DNA of 64,000 bases from Muriiphilus sp048268845 (GTDB taxonomy: Bacteria; Pseudomonadota; Alphaproteobacteria; Rhodobacterales; Rhodobacteraceae): assembly GCA_048268845.1 (NCBI GenBank), contig JBLWUQ010000001.1:1-64000 (forward strand), in the 5' to 3' direction. The notes below the pieces were generated by a model. That model ran no database searches. It saw only the letters and a program-made list of their open reading frames with translations, and was not told where the DNA came from. Shown here piece after piece: positions 17,575 to 25,216 of this stretch. Position 1 is the first letter of the stretch; each line of letters begins with the position of its first letter. The translations under genes and the position numbers were made by a program.

Positions 17575-17997
17575 TCAGGCGATTTCGCCAGCCTCGTCAA
17601 GCGGCGAAAACGGGTTGAACGCAAACTCCCACAGGTGCCCGTCCGGGTCGGCGACATAGCAGGAATAACCGCCCCAGTCGGTCCTGAACGGCGCACGCAC
17701 CGGGGTCGCGCCGAAGGCGATCGCATGGGCATAGGCCGCCTCCACCTCCTCCGGCGACGGCTGGTTCTGCGCCAGCGTCATCGCGCCGGTTTTCAGGTCC
17801 GAGACGTCGCGCCCGGTTTCCGCGGCCAGCCCCGCCAGCGTGAACAGGGCGAATTTCGAGCCGTTCATGCCGTAGAACGCCACCTCGTCCATCGCCTCCT
17901 CCAATACCCAGCCCAGCGCCTCGTAATAGGCGCGTGCGCGGGCCAGATCGGCGACCGCCAGCGTGATGAAATTCACCCGGTTCATCGGCAGTGTCAT
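17575..17997 (-). CDS. VOC-family (glyoxalase/bleomycin resistance-like) protein
   Basis: A 140-residue vicinal-oxygen-chelate protein with paired beta-alpha-beta-beta-beta modules (RVNFITLAVADLARARAYYEALGW at the start, GGYSCYVADPDGHLWEFAFNPF at the end). The metal-binding set appears incomplete: the C-terminal Glu in WEFAFNP is present, but no usual histidine is seen in the first strand. Substrate is unknown. Its ATG at 17997 forms an ATGA overlap with the recF stop, so it is translated with recF although a functional link is not evident. Confidence 0.85.
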   Translation of the reverse strand: MTLPMNRVNFITLAVADLARARAYYEALGWVLEEAMDEVAFYGMNGSKFALFTLAGLAAETGRDVSDLKTGAMTLAQNQPSPEEVEAAYAHAIAFGATPVRAPFRTDWGGYSCYVADPDGHLWEFAFNPFSPLDEAGEIA

Positions 17998-19112
17998 GGC
18001 ATCGTCCTTTCCTCGATCTCGCTCACCCCGTCCACGTCGCGGACCTCGATCTGTTGCGCCCGTGCGCCCAGCGCCTCGAACAGTTCCGGGCCGGTGCCGG
18101 TCATGAAGGCCTGCGCCGCCAGCGCGCAGATCTCGTCATAGAGCGCGGCGCGGCGACCCGCATCGAGATGCGCCGCCACCTCGTCCAGCAGCAGGATCGG
18201 CGGTGCGCCGAAATCGCGCGCCAAGGCGCGGGCGTTGGCAAGAATCAACGATACCAGCAACGCCTTTTGCTCGCCGGTCGAGGCATCCTTGGCCTGAACC
18301 CCCTTGGCAGCATAGACCGCCGCCAGATCGGCGCGGTGCGGCCCGGCCAGCGTGCGGCCCGCGAGCAGGTCGCGCGACCGGCCCTCTTCCCAGGCGGCCA
18401 GCAACGCCGCCTCGCCCTCTGGCCCCTCGTCGGCACCTTCGGCGTGCAGGATCGTCAGCGCGGCAGCGGGGAAACTCGTTTCGGCCTCGGCCTGCGCCCC
18501 GGCCAGCAGATCGACCGTCATCGCGCGGTTTTTCTGGATTTCGGCCCCTGCCCGCGCCATCTGCACCTCGAGCGCATGATACCAGTGCCTGTCCCGCTCA
18601 CCGTCCTTCAACAGCCGGTTCCGCTCGCGCATCGCCTTGTCATAGGTCAGGACGGCATCGGCGTGGCCGGGCTCGAAGCTCATCGCCATCCGGTCGAGAA
18701 ACCGCCGCCGCCCGTCCGCACCCTCGGTCCAGAGCCGGTCCATCGCCGGCACCAGCCAGACCATGCGCGCGATCCGCCCCAGCGCCACCTGCGGCGCGGC
18801 CTTGCCGTCGATGGTGACTTGCCGCGCGGTGCCGGGCTCGGCCCAGGTCTCGACCTCGTGGAGCTGGTGCAGCGATTGCAGCAGCGCGGTGATCTTCCAG
18901 CCCAGCGCCTCGGGCCGGCGCGCGATCTCGTCGGTCGCGGCGCGGCGCAGGCCCCGCCCCGGCGACAACAGGCTCACCGCCTCAAGGATGTTGGTCTTGC
19001 CCGCGCCGTTCTGCCCGTAGATCGCGACCGGCCGCCCGTCGAGGTCAAGCACCGCACGGCGGTGCGAGCGGACATGGCTCAGGGTCAGGTTGCGCAGAAA
19101 GAGGGCTGTCAT
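17994..19112 (-). CDS. recF: DNA replication and repair protein RecF
   Basis: A 372-residue SMC-like ATPase with Walker A GQNGAGKT (33-40), the signature region around STGEQKALLVSLILANARAL and Walker B ILLLDEVAAHLDAGRR. RecF helps load RecA at gapped DNA together with RecO and RecR. It normally follows dnaN directly; here a NYN-domain gene lies between them. The recF ATG (19110-19112) overlaps the TGA of that gene as ATGA, so recF translation is coupled to the intruder. Confidence 0.97.
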   Translation of the reverse strand: MTALFLRNLTLSHVRSHRRAVLDLDGRPVAIYGQNGAGKTNILEAVSLLSPGRGLRRAATDEIARRPEALGWKITALLQSLHQLHEVETWAEPGTARQVTIDGKAAPQVALGRIARMVWLVPAMDRLWTEGADGRRRFLDRMAMSFEPGHADAVLTYDKAMRERNRLLKDGERDRHWYHALEVQMARAGAEIQKNRAMTVDLLAGAQAEAETSFPAAALTILHAEGADEGPEGEAALLAAWEEGRSRDLLAGRTLAGPHRADLAAVYAAKGVQAKDASTGEQKALLVSLILANARALARDFGAPPILLLDEVAAHLDAGRRAALYDEICALAAQAFMTGTGPELFEALGARAQQIEVRDVDGVSEIEERTMP

Positions 19113-19786
19113 CTACTCTTTTTCGGCCGCTCATCTGGGTGAACCCAACCGGTAGGAGGGGCGTATTCACCTGGACGAACAACAAGCCGCGCACCCTCGG
19201 GCTGTATCATTGCCGGCAGTACTGAAAGATCTACGTCAGCCTTGCTTAGCTTCATCGAACGGTAAGAGTTATCCTTCAAATGGGTCGACTCATTCCTCCC
19301 AGGAGGAGTCAGGACTACGACCTTCTTTCCGGGAAAGCACCGGTTGACCGCTTTCAATGTTGCGGCCTGATCGGTATCAGCCGTGACGAGAAACGCGATA
19401 TCGATTCTGTCGAAAACAAATGCCTCAAATAGAGATAGCGCAACGTTGATATCGGTTTCCTTTTCGCGCGGTTGATCCCACCTTGCGCCACAGGTCCGAC
19501 AGTCAGAAGGTTCTTTGGTCGTGTGGCCGTATAGTACGTTTACCCCTTCCGCCTTCAAGGCTGCGATGTAAGACTCGTGGCGCTTTCGCTTGCCGAAATC
19601 TCCCGGGAAAAAGGCGGTACAAAAGACGATCTCATGTATAGTTGCCGAGAATTGCTTGGCTGCACGCTCGCCCAATCGCCTCAGCGAGACCCATTTCAAA
19701 TATGGCTCCCTAAGGTCATCAATAGCGTGATACAAGTTGAATCCGTCTACAAATAGACCACCACGCGAGCGGTGAGTTGTTGACAT
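19109..19786 (-). CDS. NYN-domain (PIN-like) putative nuclease inserted between dnaN and recF
   Basis: A 225-residue protein. The NYN/LabA-like PIN fold starts GGLFVDGFNLYHAID, and candidate metal-binding acids are D14, D112 in KETDINVAL and D137/D139 in VTADTDQ. A CRTC pair (C96, C99) may hold a metal. Such proteins are predicted RNases. The start is ATG 19786, preceded by AGGGAG at good spacing; an in-frame start at 19801 would place that ribosome site inside the gene. GC content is clearly lower than in its neighbours (about half by eye, against roughly two thirds), suggesting horizontal gain. Its stop overlaps the recF start. Confidence 0.85.
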   Translation of the reverse strand: MSTTHRSRGGLFVDGFNLYHAIDDLREPYLKWVSLRRLGERAAKQFSATIHEIVFCTAFFPGDFGKRKRHESYIAALKAEGVNVLYGHTTKEPSDCRTCGARWDQPREKETDINVALSLFEAFVFDRIDIAFLVTADTDQAATLKAVNRCFPGKKVVVLTPPGRNESTHLKDNSYRSMKLSKADVDLSVLPAMIQPEGARLVVRPGEYAPPTGWVHPDERPKKSR

Positions 19787-19808
19787 TTTAACTCCCTGCA
19801 CTCATATT
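19780..19808 (+). promoter_or_regulatory. Candidate plus-strand promoter overlapping the NYN gene start
   Basis: TTGACA at 19780-19785, a 17-base spacer, then CATATT at 19803-19808 (4 of 6 matches to TATAAT). It points away from the NYN gene and toward the hairpin at 19839-19879. It overlaps the NYN start codon, so transcription here could interfere with NYN expression. Confidence 0.5.
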
Positions 19809-19814
19809 CTCTGT

Positions 19815-19879
19815 GCAACGCTGGATGGTACGCCCAACAGCCCCCCCCGTGGGACTACGGTCCCCGGGGGCTATTTTTT
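19815..19879 (+). ncRNA. Candidate small RNA (about 60 nt) opposite the NYN leader
   Basis: Predicted from the plus-strand promoter upstream (start near 19815) and an intrinsic terminator at its end. The 5' part (TGCAACGCTGGATGGTACGC) is unpaired by eye, and the 3' part is the terminator hairpin. No open frame with a ribosome site is evident. It would be complementary to the 5' leader of the NYN mRNA if that mRNA starts in the dnaN-NYN gap. No known RNA family is recognised. It may instead be a remnant of the element that brought the NYN gene. Confidence 0.4.
19839..19879 (+). terminator. Strong intrinsic terminator on the plus strand at the dnaN 3' end
   Basis: AGCCCCC (19839-19845) pairs with GGGGGCT (19866-19872). 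An inner stem GGGAC/GTCCC (19851-19855, 19860-19864) closes a TACG tetraloop. ATTTTTT follows immediately. The U-run is on the plus strand only, so this does not serve dnaN, which is read leftward. Confidence 0.7.
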
Positions 19880-19880
19880 G

Positions 19881-20999
19881 TCACACGCGCATCGGCATCA
19901 CGACATAGATCGCGCTGGTGTCATTGCCCTCGCGCATCACCACCGGCTGGCCCGCGCTGTCGAACATGAACACCGCATTTTCGCGATCGGCCTGGCTGGC
20001 GATCTCGAGCAGATACTTGGCGTTGAACCCGATCTCGAGCGGCTCGTCACCATAGGCCACCACCAGTTCCTCCTCCGCAGCACCCGCGTCCGGCGCATTC
20101 ACCGACAGAACCAGCTTGTCCTCGGACAGGACCAGCTTGACGGCGCGCGAGCGCTCGCTCGACACGGTGGCGACACGGTCGACGGCCTGCGCGAACTCGC
20201 GCGCGTCGACCTCCATCTTCTTGGTGTTGCCGGTGGGAATGACGCGGGCGTAGTCGGGGAAGGTGCCGTCTATCACCTTCGAGGTCAGGATGATTCCGGG
20301 CGTCGCGAAGCGCACCTTGGTTTCGCTGACCGACACCGCGATCTGGGCGTCATCGTCGTCAAGCAGCTTGCGCAACTCGCCCACGGTCTTGCGCGGCACG
20401 ATCACGCCCGGCAGGTTGTCGGCCCCGGACGGAAGGTCAGCATCGACCCGCGCCAGCCGGTGCCCGTCGGTCGCCACACAGCGCAGCACGCGGCCGCCCT
20501 CGGCCTCGGCGACATGCATGTAGACGCCGTTGAGGTAATAGCGCGTCTCCTCGGTGGAAATCGCGAATTTCGACTTGTCGAACAGCCGACGCAAAACCGG
20601 CGCGGGGGCCGAGAAATTGGCGGTGTATTCCGAGCTTGCCATGATCGGAAAATCTTCCTTGGGCAGCGTCGCCAGCGAGAAGTTCGACCGCCCGGCCTCG
20701 ATCGTCAGCCGACCCGAGGCGCCATCATCGGCCAGCACCACCAGCGCACCGTCAGGCAGCTTGCGCACGATCTCGTGCAGCATCACGGCGTTGACGGTGG
20801 TGGACCCGGCGCGCTCGACCATCGCCGTGACCCGGTCGACGACCTCGATATCCAGATCGGTGGCGCGGAACGACACGGTGTTGCCCTCGGCCTCGATCAG
20901 CACGTTGGCGAGGATCGGGATCGTGTTTCGCCGCTCGACGACCGATTGCGCCTGCCCGACCGCCTTCAGCAGCATGGCGCGTTCGATGGAAATCTTCAT
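19881..20999 (-). CDS. dnaN: DNA polymerase III beta subunit (sliding clamp)
   Basis: A 372-residue clamp protein made of three similar domains, beginning MKISIERAMLLKAVGQAQSVVERRNTIPILANVLIEA and ending SAIYVVMPMRV, both typical. The homodimer encircles DNA and tethers DNA polymerase III and other partners. It follows dnaA (126 bases between them) and in relatives is followed directly by recF; here an 80-base gap and a NYN gene come first. Length is standard. Confidence 0.98.
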   Translation of the reverse strand: MKISIERAMLLKAVGQAQSVVERRNTIPILANVLIEAEGNTVSFRATDLDIEVVDRVTAMVERAGSTTVNAVMLHEIVRKLPDGALVVLADDGASGRLTIEAGRSNFSLATLPKEDFPIMASSEYTANFSAPAPVLRRLFDKSKFAISTEETRYYLNGVYMHVAEAEGGRVLRCVATDGHRLARVDADLPSGADNLPGVIVPRKTVGELRKLLDDDDAQIAVSVSETKVRFATPGIILTSKVIDGTFPDYARVIPTGNTKKMEVDAREFAQAVDRVATVSSERSRAVKLVLSEDKLVLSVNAPDAGAAEEELVVAYGDEPLEIGFNAKYLLEIASQADRENAVFMFDSAGQPVVMREGNDTSAIYVVMPMRV

Positions 21000-21125
21000 G
21001 TCGCACTCCCGGCAAATATTGGGACGCCGACCATACCCCGACGCGCGCCCATCGCAAGATTTTTCTCGACTTTCAGACGGTTTGAACGGTGCGTCAAGGG
21101 GGCGCCGCCAGCGCGGCGACCGGTC

Positions 21126-22490
21126 TCAGGCCTCGAGCGCGCGGCGCAGAAGCTCGACATCCTCCGAGAGCTGCGAGTCGGTCTTCATCAACTCGCCGAT
21201 CCGGCGCACGCCGTGCATCACCGTGGTATGGTCGCGGCCCCCGAAGCGGCGCCCGATATCGGGCAGGCTGCGGGTGGTCAATTCCTTGGCCAGCCACATC
21301 GCGACCTGCCGTGGGCGGGCGACCGAGCGCTGGCGCTTGGGGCCGACCATGTCGGACATGCGGATGTTGTAATGCTCGGCGACCTTGCGCTGGATCTCTT
21401 CGACCGTGACCTTGCGATCCGACATCCTGAGGATATCGGCCAGCGCGTCCTGTGCCTTTTCCAGCGTGATTTCCTGCCCGACCAGCGAGGCGAAGGCGAA
21501 CAGCCGCATCAACCCGCCTTCGAGCACCCGCACGTTGGTGGTGATCCGATGGGCGATAAACTCCAGCACACCCTCGGCGATCTGAAGATCGGGATATTGC
21601 TCGCGGTAGCGCGCGACCTTGGTTTGCAGGATGCCCAGCCGCAACTCGTAGTCGGTCGGGTGCAGATCCACCACCAGCCCCGATTGCAGCCGCGACTGGA
21701 TGCGGTCCTCGAGATCCTTGATCTCGCCCGGCGCGCGGTCGGCGGAAATGATGATCTGCTTGTTCTGATCCACCAGTGCGTTGAAGGTGTGAAAGAACTC
21801 CTCCTGGGTCGAGTCCTTGCCGGCGATGAACTGGACGTCATCCACCATCAGCACGTCGACCGACCGGAACAGATGCTTGAAATCCATCATCTGCTTGTCA
21901 CGCAGCGCCTGAACGAAGCGATACATGAAGCGCTCGGCCGACAGATAGACCACCTTGAGCGACGGATCGCGCGCCTGCATCTCCCAGGCGATGGCGTGCA
22001 TCAGATGGGTCTTGCCCAGCCCGACGCCGCCATAAAGAAACAGCGGGTTGAACGAGACCGGCCCGCCTTCGGCCACCCGGCGGGCGGCGGCATGGGCAAG
22101 CTGGTTGGGCTTGCCGACGACGAAACTGTCGAAGGTCAGACGGGTATCGAGCCGCGCCCCCGGAAGTTCGTCGTTGTCGGGCCGGATCTGGCCACCGCTC
22201 ACCGGCTGATCGGACAGGTTCGCCGGCCGGGCGGCGGGCCGTGCGTCCAGCTTCGGTACGGTGAAGGTCAACCGCGTGACCTCGGCGCCCGCCCGCACCA
22301 GATGTTGCAGGATCTGGTCGCCGAAATTGCGCTCGACCCAATTGCCCATGAAATTGGTCGGAACCAGAAACGTCGCCACGCCATCGTCAAGCTCGGCAAA
22401 CTCCAGCGGCTCGATCCAGTTGCGGTAGTTGTTCTGACCGACTGCCTTTTGCAGCGAGTCGCGGACCTTGCCCCAGTGTTCATTTGTCAT
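21126..22490 (-). CDS. dnaA: Chromosomal replication initiator DnaA
   Basis: A 454-residue AAA+ protein. Domain I begins MTNEHWGKVRDSLQKAVGQNNYRNWIEPLE. The AAA+ core has Walker A GGVGLGKT (154-161) and Walker B VLMVDDVQFI. Domain IV, the DnaA-box binding helix-turn-helix, carries the signature ARPRQVAMWLAKELTTRSLP and GGRDHTTVMHGVRRI. The start is ATG 22490; longer readings add a basic, cysteine-rich tail unlike DnaA. It initiates replication at oriC and also regulates transcription. The long upstream region is described separately. Confidence 0.98.
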   Translation of the reverse strand: MTNEHWGKVRDSLQKAVGQNNYRNWIEPLEFAELDDGVATFLVPTNFMGNWVERNFGDQILQHLVRAGAEVTRLTFTVPKLDARPAARPANLSDQPVSGGQIRPDNDELPGARLDTRLTFDSFVVGKPNQLAHAAARRVAEGGPVSFNPLFLYGGVGLGKTHLMHAIAWEMQARDPSLKVVYLSAERFMYRFVQALRDKQMMDFKHLFRSVDVLMVDDVQFIAGKDSTQEEFFHTFNALVDQNKQIIISADRAPGEIKDLEDRIQSRLQSGLVVDLHPTDYELRLGILQTKVARYREQYPDLQIAEGVLEFIAHRITTNVRVLEGGLMRLFAFASLVGQEITLEKAQDALADILRMSDRKVTVEEIQRKVAEHYNIRMSDMVGPKRQRSVARPRQVAMWLAKELTTRSLPDIGRRFGGRDHTTVMHGVRRIGELMKTDSQLSEDVELLRRALEA

Positions 22491-22810
22491 TGTCGTTTCG
22501 ACCCGAATTCTGTCCCTGGCCGCAAAGCGGCAAATGTCTTTCCCGTCTGTCCCTTCGCCCATGCCGGACATGGCCCGGCACGGCGCCCGCAGGACATTGC
22601 CCGCGGGTTGCGATCTGTCGCCATGAAGGCGCACTGACGTGGAAAACACAGCCCGCAGGCGGCGCAACTGCACCGCGAGCAAATCAGGCCGCTGGCAGTC
22701 CGGATCCCCACCCGCTGCACAGCATCTCATGTCGTATCGACACCGCAACACGTCCCCTCAGACCGCGTCGCGAAAAACAGGCGGCGGTGCAAATGCCGTT
22801 TGTCCTGTCC

Positions 22811-22940
22811 GAGTCGGTTTTCCCAAATCAGCGAAGTGAATCGCATGAGCAAACTAGCGGGCGTGTCGCGCGCTCCGCAACTCATCTTCAACCTTGACTC
22901 CGGAATTGCCGAAACGAATCCCGGGTGCCTTTCACGAATC
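22811..22940. promoter_or_regulatory. Cluster of five GANTC (CcrM methylation) sites
   Basis: GAGTC 22811-22815, GAATC 22838-22842, GACTC 22896-22900, GAATC 22916-22920 and GAATC 22936-22940. GANTC is the target of the cell-cycle methyltransferase CcrM in alphaproteobacteria. Two more (GATTC 23337-23341 and 23366-23370) lie upstream of rpsT. The density is far above chance for GC-rich DNA. Confidence 0.65.
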
Positions 22941-22970
22941 CGATTTTCGTTGAGGAAATCCCGACCCGGC

Positions 22971-22999
22971 AAAAAGAAAGCGCGCCCGAAGGCGCGCTC
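22971..22999 (-). terminator. Intrinsic terminator of rpsT
   Basis: On the minus strand AGCGCGCC-TTCG-GGCGCGCT (22979-22998) forms an 8-bp stem with a stable TTCG tetraloop, followed by TTCTTTTT. It is placed about 30 bases after the rpsT stop. Confidence 0.85.
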
Positions 23000-23027
23000 A
23001 TACGTGGCATTTCGGCAGCAGATCGGA

Positions 23028-23291
23028 TCAGGCCATCGCCTTCACACGCCGGCTCAGCCGCGACATTTTCCGCGCCACGGTGTTCTTGTGCAGGATGCCC
23101 CGGCTGACGCCGCGCATCAGTTCGGGCTGCGCCTCTTTCAAGGCAGCGGTCGCGACGGCCTGATCGCCACCGGCGATGGCTTCCTCGACCTTGCGCAGAT
23201 AGGTGCGGATGCGCGAGCGGCGGGCTTTGTTGATGGCTTCACGGCGCTCGTTCTGGCGCGCGCGTTTCTGGGCTTGAGGCGAATTCGCCAT
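23028..23291 (-). CDS. rpsT: 30S ribosomal protein S20
   Basis: An 87-residue very basic protein beginning MANSPQAQKRARQNERREAINKARRSRIRTYLRK and ending MSRLSRRVKAMA, as in bacterial S20. It binds 16S rRNA early in small-subunit assembly. GGGACCGAAC precedes the ATG. Its position upstream of dnaA is common in Rhodobacterales. A good terminator follows, so it is a separate transcription unit from dnaA. Confidence 0.97.
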   Translation of the reverse strand: MANSPQAQKRARQNERREAINKARRSRIRTYLRKVEEAIAGGDQAVATAALKEAQPELMRGVSRGILHKNTVARKMSRLSRRVKAMA

Positions 23292-23446
23292 GTTCGGTCC
23301 CTTTCTCGGGTCTCAGTTACAATATCGTCGCGCAACGATTCCCGACCGGGGTTCACAAACCGGCTGATTCCGACCAGAGCGGGTCTCACGCGCATGTGCG
23401 GCGGCCTATACGGGGTTTTCGCCCGGTTGTGAAGCCCCCTGTCGGC

Positions 23447-24223
23447 CTATCGGTCGCGGAACTGCGGCTCGCGTTTCTCGACGAAGGCGGCCATGCCTTC
23501 CTTCTGATCCTCGGAGGCAAACAGCGCGTGGAACATCCGGCGCTCGAACAGCGTCGCCTCGGACATCGGCATCTGTTCGGCGCGGTTCACGGCCTCCTTG
23601 ATCGCCATCACCGAGATCATGCTTTTCTCGGCGATCTTGCGCGCCGCGTTCGTGGCTTCTTCCATCAGCTTCTTGGCCGGAACCACGCGGCTGACCAGCC
23701 CCGAACGCTCGGCCTCGTCGGCATCCATGAAACGCCCGGTCAGGTTCATGTCCATGGATTTGGCACGGCCCACCAGCCGCGTCAGGCGCTGGGTGCCGCC
23801 CATGCCGGCCATCACGCCGAGATTGACCTCGGGCTGGCCGAATTTCGCGGTATCCGCCGCGATGATGAAGTCGCACATCATCGCCAGTTCGCAGCCGCCG
23901 CCCAGCGCATAGCCCGACACCGCCGCGATGATCGGCTTGCGGATGCGCAGGATCGCCTGTTCTTCCGAGGTGAAAAGATCGCCGGCAAAGACCTCGACGA
24001 AGCTCTTTTCGCTCATCATCTTGATGTCGGCCCCGGCGGCGAAGGCCTTTTCCGAGCCGGTGACGATGCAGCAGCGCACCTTGTCGTTCTTCTGCGCCTC
24101 GGCGAGCGCGTCGCCAAGCTCGCGCAGCAACTCGAGGTTCAGCGCGTTCATCACGTCCGGACGATTGAGCCGGATCGTGCAGATGTTGTCCTCGATATCG
24201 ACGATGATGTTCTTGTAAGCCAT
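23447..24223 (-). CDS. Enoyl-CoA hydratase (crotonase family)
   Basis: A 258-residue crotonase. The N-terminus is MAYKNIIVDIEDNICTIRLNRPDVMNALN, the CoA/oxyanion segment is AFAAGADIKMM, and the active-site region is GYALGGGCELAMMCDFIIAADTAKFGQPEVNLGVMAGMGGTQRL with both expected glutamates. It should hydrate trans-2-enoyl-CoA in fatty-acid or related acyl-CoA breakdown. The start is ATG 24223, where similarity begins. It is a single gene between rpsT and mutM. Confidence 0.93.
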   Translation of the reverse strand: MAYKNIIVDIEDNICTIRLNRPDVMNALNLELLRELGDALAEAQKNDKVRCCIVTGSEKAFAAGADIKMMSEKSFVEVFAGDLFTSEEQAILRIRKPIIAAVSGYALGGGCELAMMCDFIIAADTAKFGQPEVNLGVMAGMGGTQRLTRLVGRAKSMDMNLTGRFMDADEAERSGLVSRVVPAKKLMEEATNAARKIAEKSMISVMAIKEAVNRAEQMPMSEATLFERRMFHALFASEDQKEGMAAFVEKREPQFRDR

Positions 24224-24295
24224 GAGCGTTCCCGATCCATCCCTTCGGCTGCCGTCAAGGACCGCACCTAAGCGAGTCATGCCCGCCGGATCAAG

Positions 24296-25141
24296 TCATC
24301 TTTGGCAGTGCGGGCAATAGAAGCTCGACCGCCCCGCCTGCACGATGCGGCGGACGGTGCCGCCGCAGCCGTCCGTCGGACAGGGTTCGCCTTCACGGCC
24401 GTAGACCTGAAAGCTGTGCTGGAAATAACCCAGTTCGCCATCGGCCTGCCGGTAGTCGCGCAACGACGATCCCCCGGCGGCGATCGCATCCGTCAGCACC
24501 GCGCGGATGATCGGAACCAGCCCCGCCACCCGCGCCGCCGAAATCGCACCCGCCTTGCGCGCCGGGTGGATGCCCGCACGATAAAGCGCCTCGCAGACAT
24601 AGATGTTGCCCAGCCCCGCGACGATGCGCTGATCCAGCAGCGCCGACTTGATCGGGGTGTTCTTCGCGGCCAGCGCGGCGACGAGGTAGGCTTCGTGGAG
24701 CGCATTGCCCAACGGCTCCGGCCCCAGCCTTGCCAACAGCGGATGCTCGTCGCCGGTTGCAAACAGGTCCATCGCCCCGAAGCGGCGGGCATCGTTGAAG
24801 GTGATCCGCGCGCCGTCCTGCATGGTCAGCACGACATGGTCATGCTTTTCGGGCGCCGGGTGGTGATGGTGGAACTTGCCCAGTGAAGTGCCAGAAATCA
24901 GCATCCGCCCGGACATGCCAAGGTGGATCAGCAGCGTCTCGCCCCGGTCCAGATCGGCCAGGATATACTTCGACCGCCGCCCCAGCGCGGTGACGCGCGC
25001 GCCGGTCAGCCGCGCCGCCATGTCCGGTGGAAACGGCCAGCGCAGACCCTCGCGGCGCACCTCGGCGCGGGCGATCACCCGGCCCGCCATCACCGGCTCC
25101 AGCCCGCGGCGGACTGTCTCGACTTCCGGCAATTCAGGCAT
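24296..25141 (-). CDS. mutM: Formamidopyrimidine-DNA glycosylase (Fpg/MutM)
   Basis: A 281-residue base-excision repair enzyme. The N-terminus MPELPEVETVRRGLEP supplies the catalytic Pro2 and Glu3. The zinc finger at the C-terminus has two CxxC-type pairs (CPTDGCGGTVRRIVQ ... CPHC). It removes 8-oxoguanine and formamidopyrimidines and cuts the abasic site. It is divergent from ubiE with about 75 bases between starts, a frequent alphaproteobacterial arrangement. Confidence 0.97.
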   Translation of the reverse strand: MPELPEVETVRRGLEPVMAGRVIARAEVRREGLRWPFPPDMAARLTGARVTALGRRSKYILADLDRGETLLIHLGMSGRMLISGTSLGKFHHHHPAPEKHDHVVLTMQDGARITFNDARRFGAMDLFATGDEHPLLARLGPEPLGNALHEAYLVAALAAKNTPIKSALLDQRIVAGLGNIYVCEALYRAGIHPARKAGAISAARVAGLVPIIRAVLTDAIAAGGSSLRDYRQADGELGYFQHSFQVYGREGEPCPTDGCGGTVRRIVQAGRSSFYCPHCQR

Positions 25142-25216
25142 TGGCCCAGCCCTTCCATTGTCTGCCCCTGCCCGGCGCTATATGAGGGGTCAGATTGCAC
25201 CTGTGGACAAGGGCCG

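Larger units (their letters stand above)
22491..23027. other. Long dnaA-rpsT intergenic region
   Basis: A 537-base gap with no convincing gene. It contains the dnaA leader, five GANTC sites at 22811-22940 and the rpsT terminator at its right end. One weak DnaA-box-like word (CGTGGAAAA, 22638-22646, 7 of 9 on the complementary strand) is visible, but there is no box cluster or AT-rich unwinding element, so I cannot call an origin here. Confidence 0.6.

Noticed and set aside
19878..22637. Very long plus-strand frame opposite dnaN and dnaA
   Set aside because: An antisense shadow of two certain genes with a histidine/arginine-rich translation and no family match.
22491..23027. Chromosomal replication origin in the dnaA-rpsT gap
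   Set aside because: The gap is long and next to dnaA, but I find only one weak DnaA-box-like word and no AT-rich unwinding region, so an oriC call is not supported.
25202..25210. Isolated DnaA-box-like TGTGGACAA between mutM and ubiE
   Set aside because: A single eight-of-nine match without companions is expected by chance and may be part of the ubiE leader.
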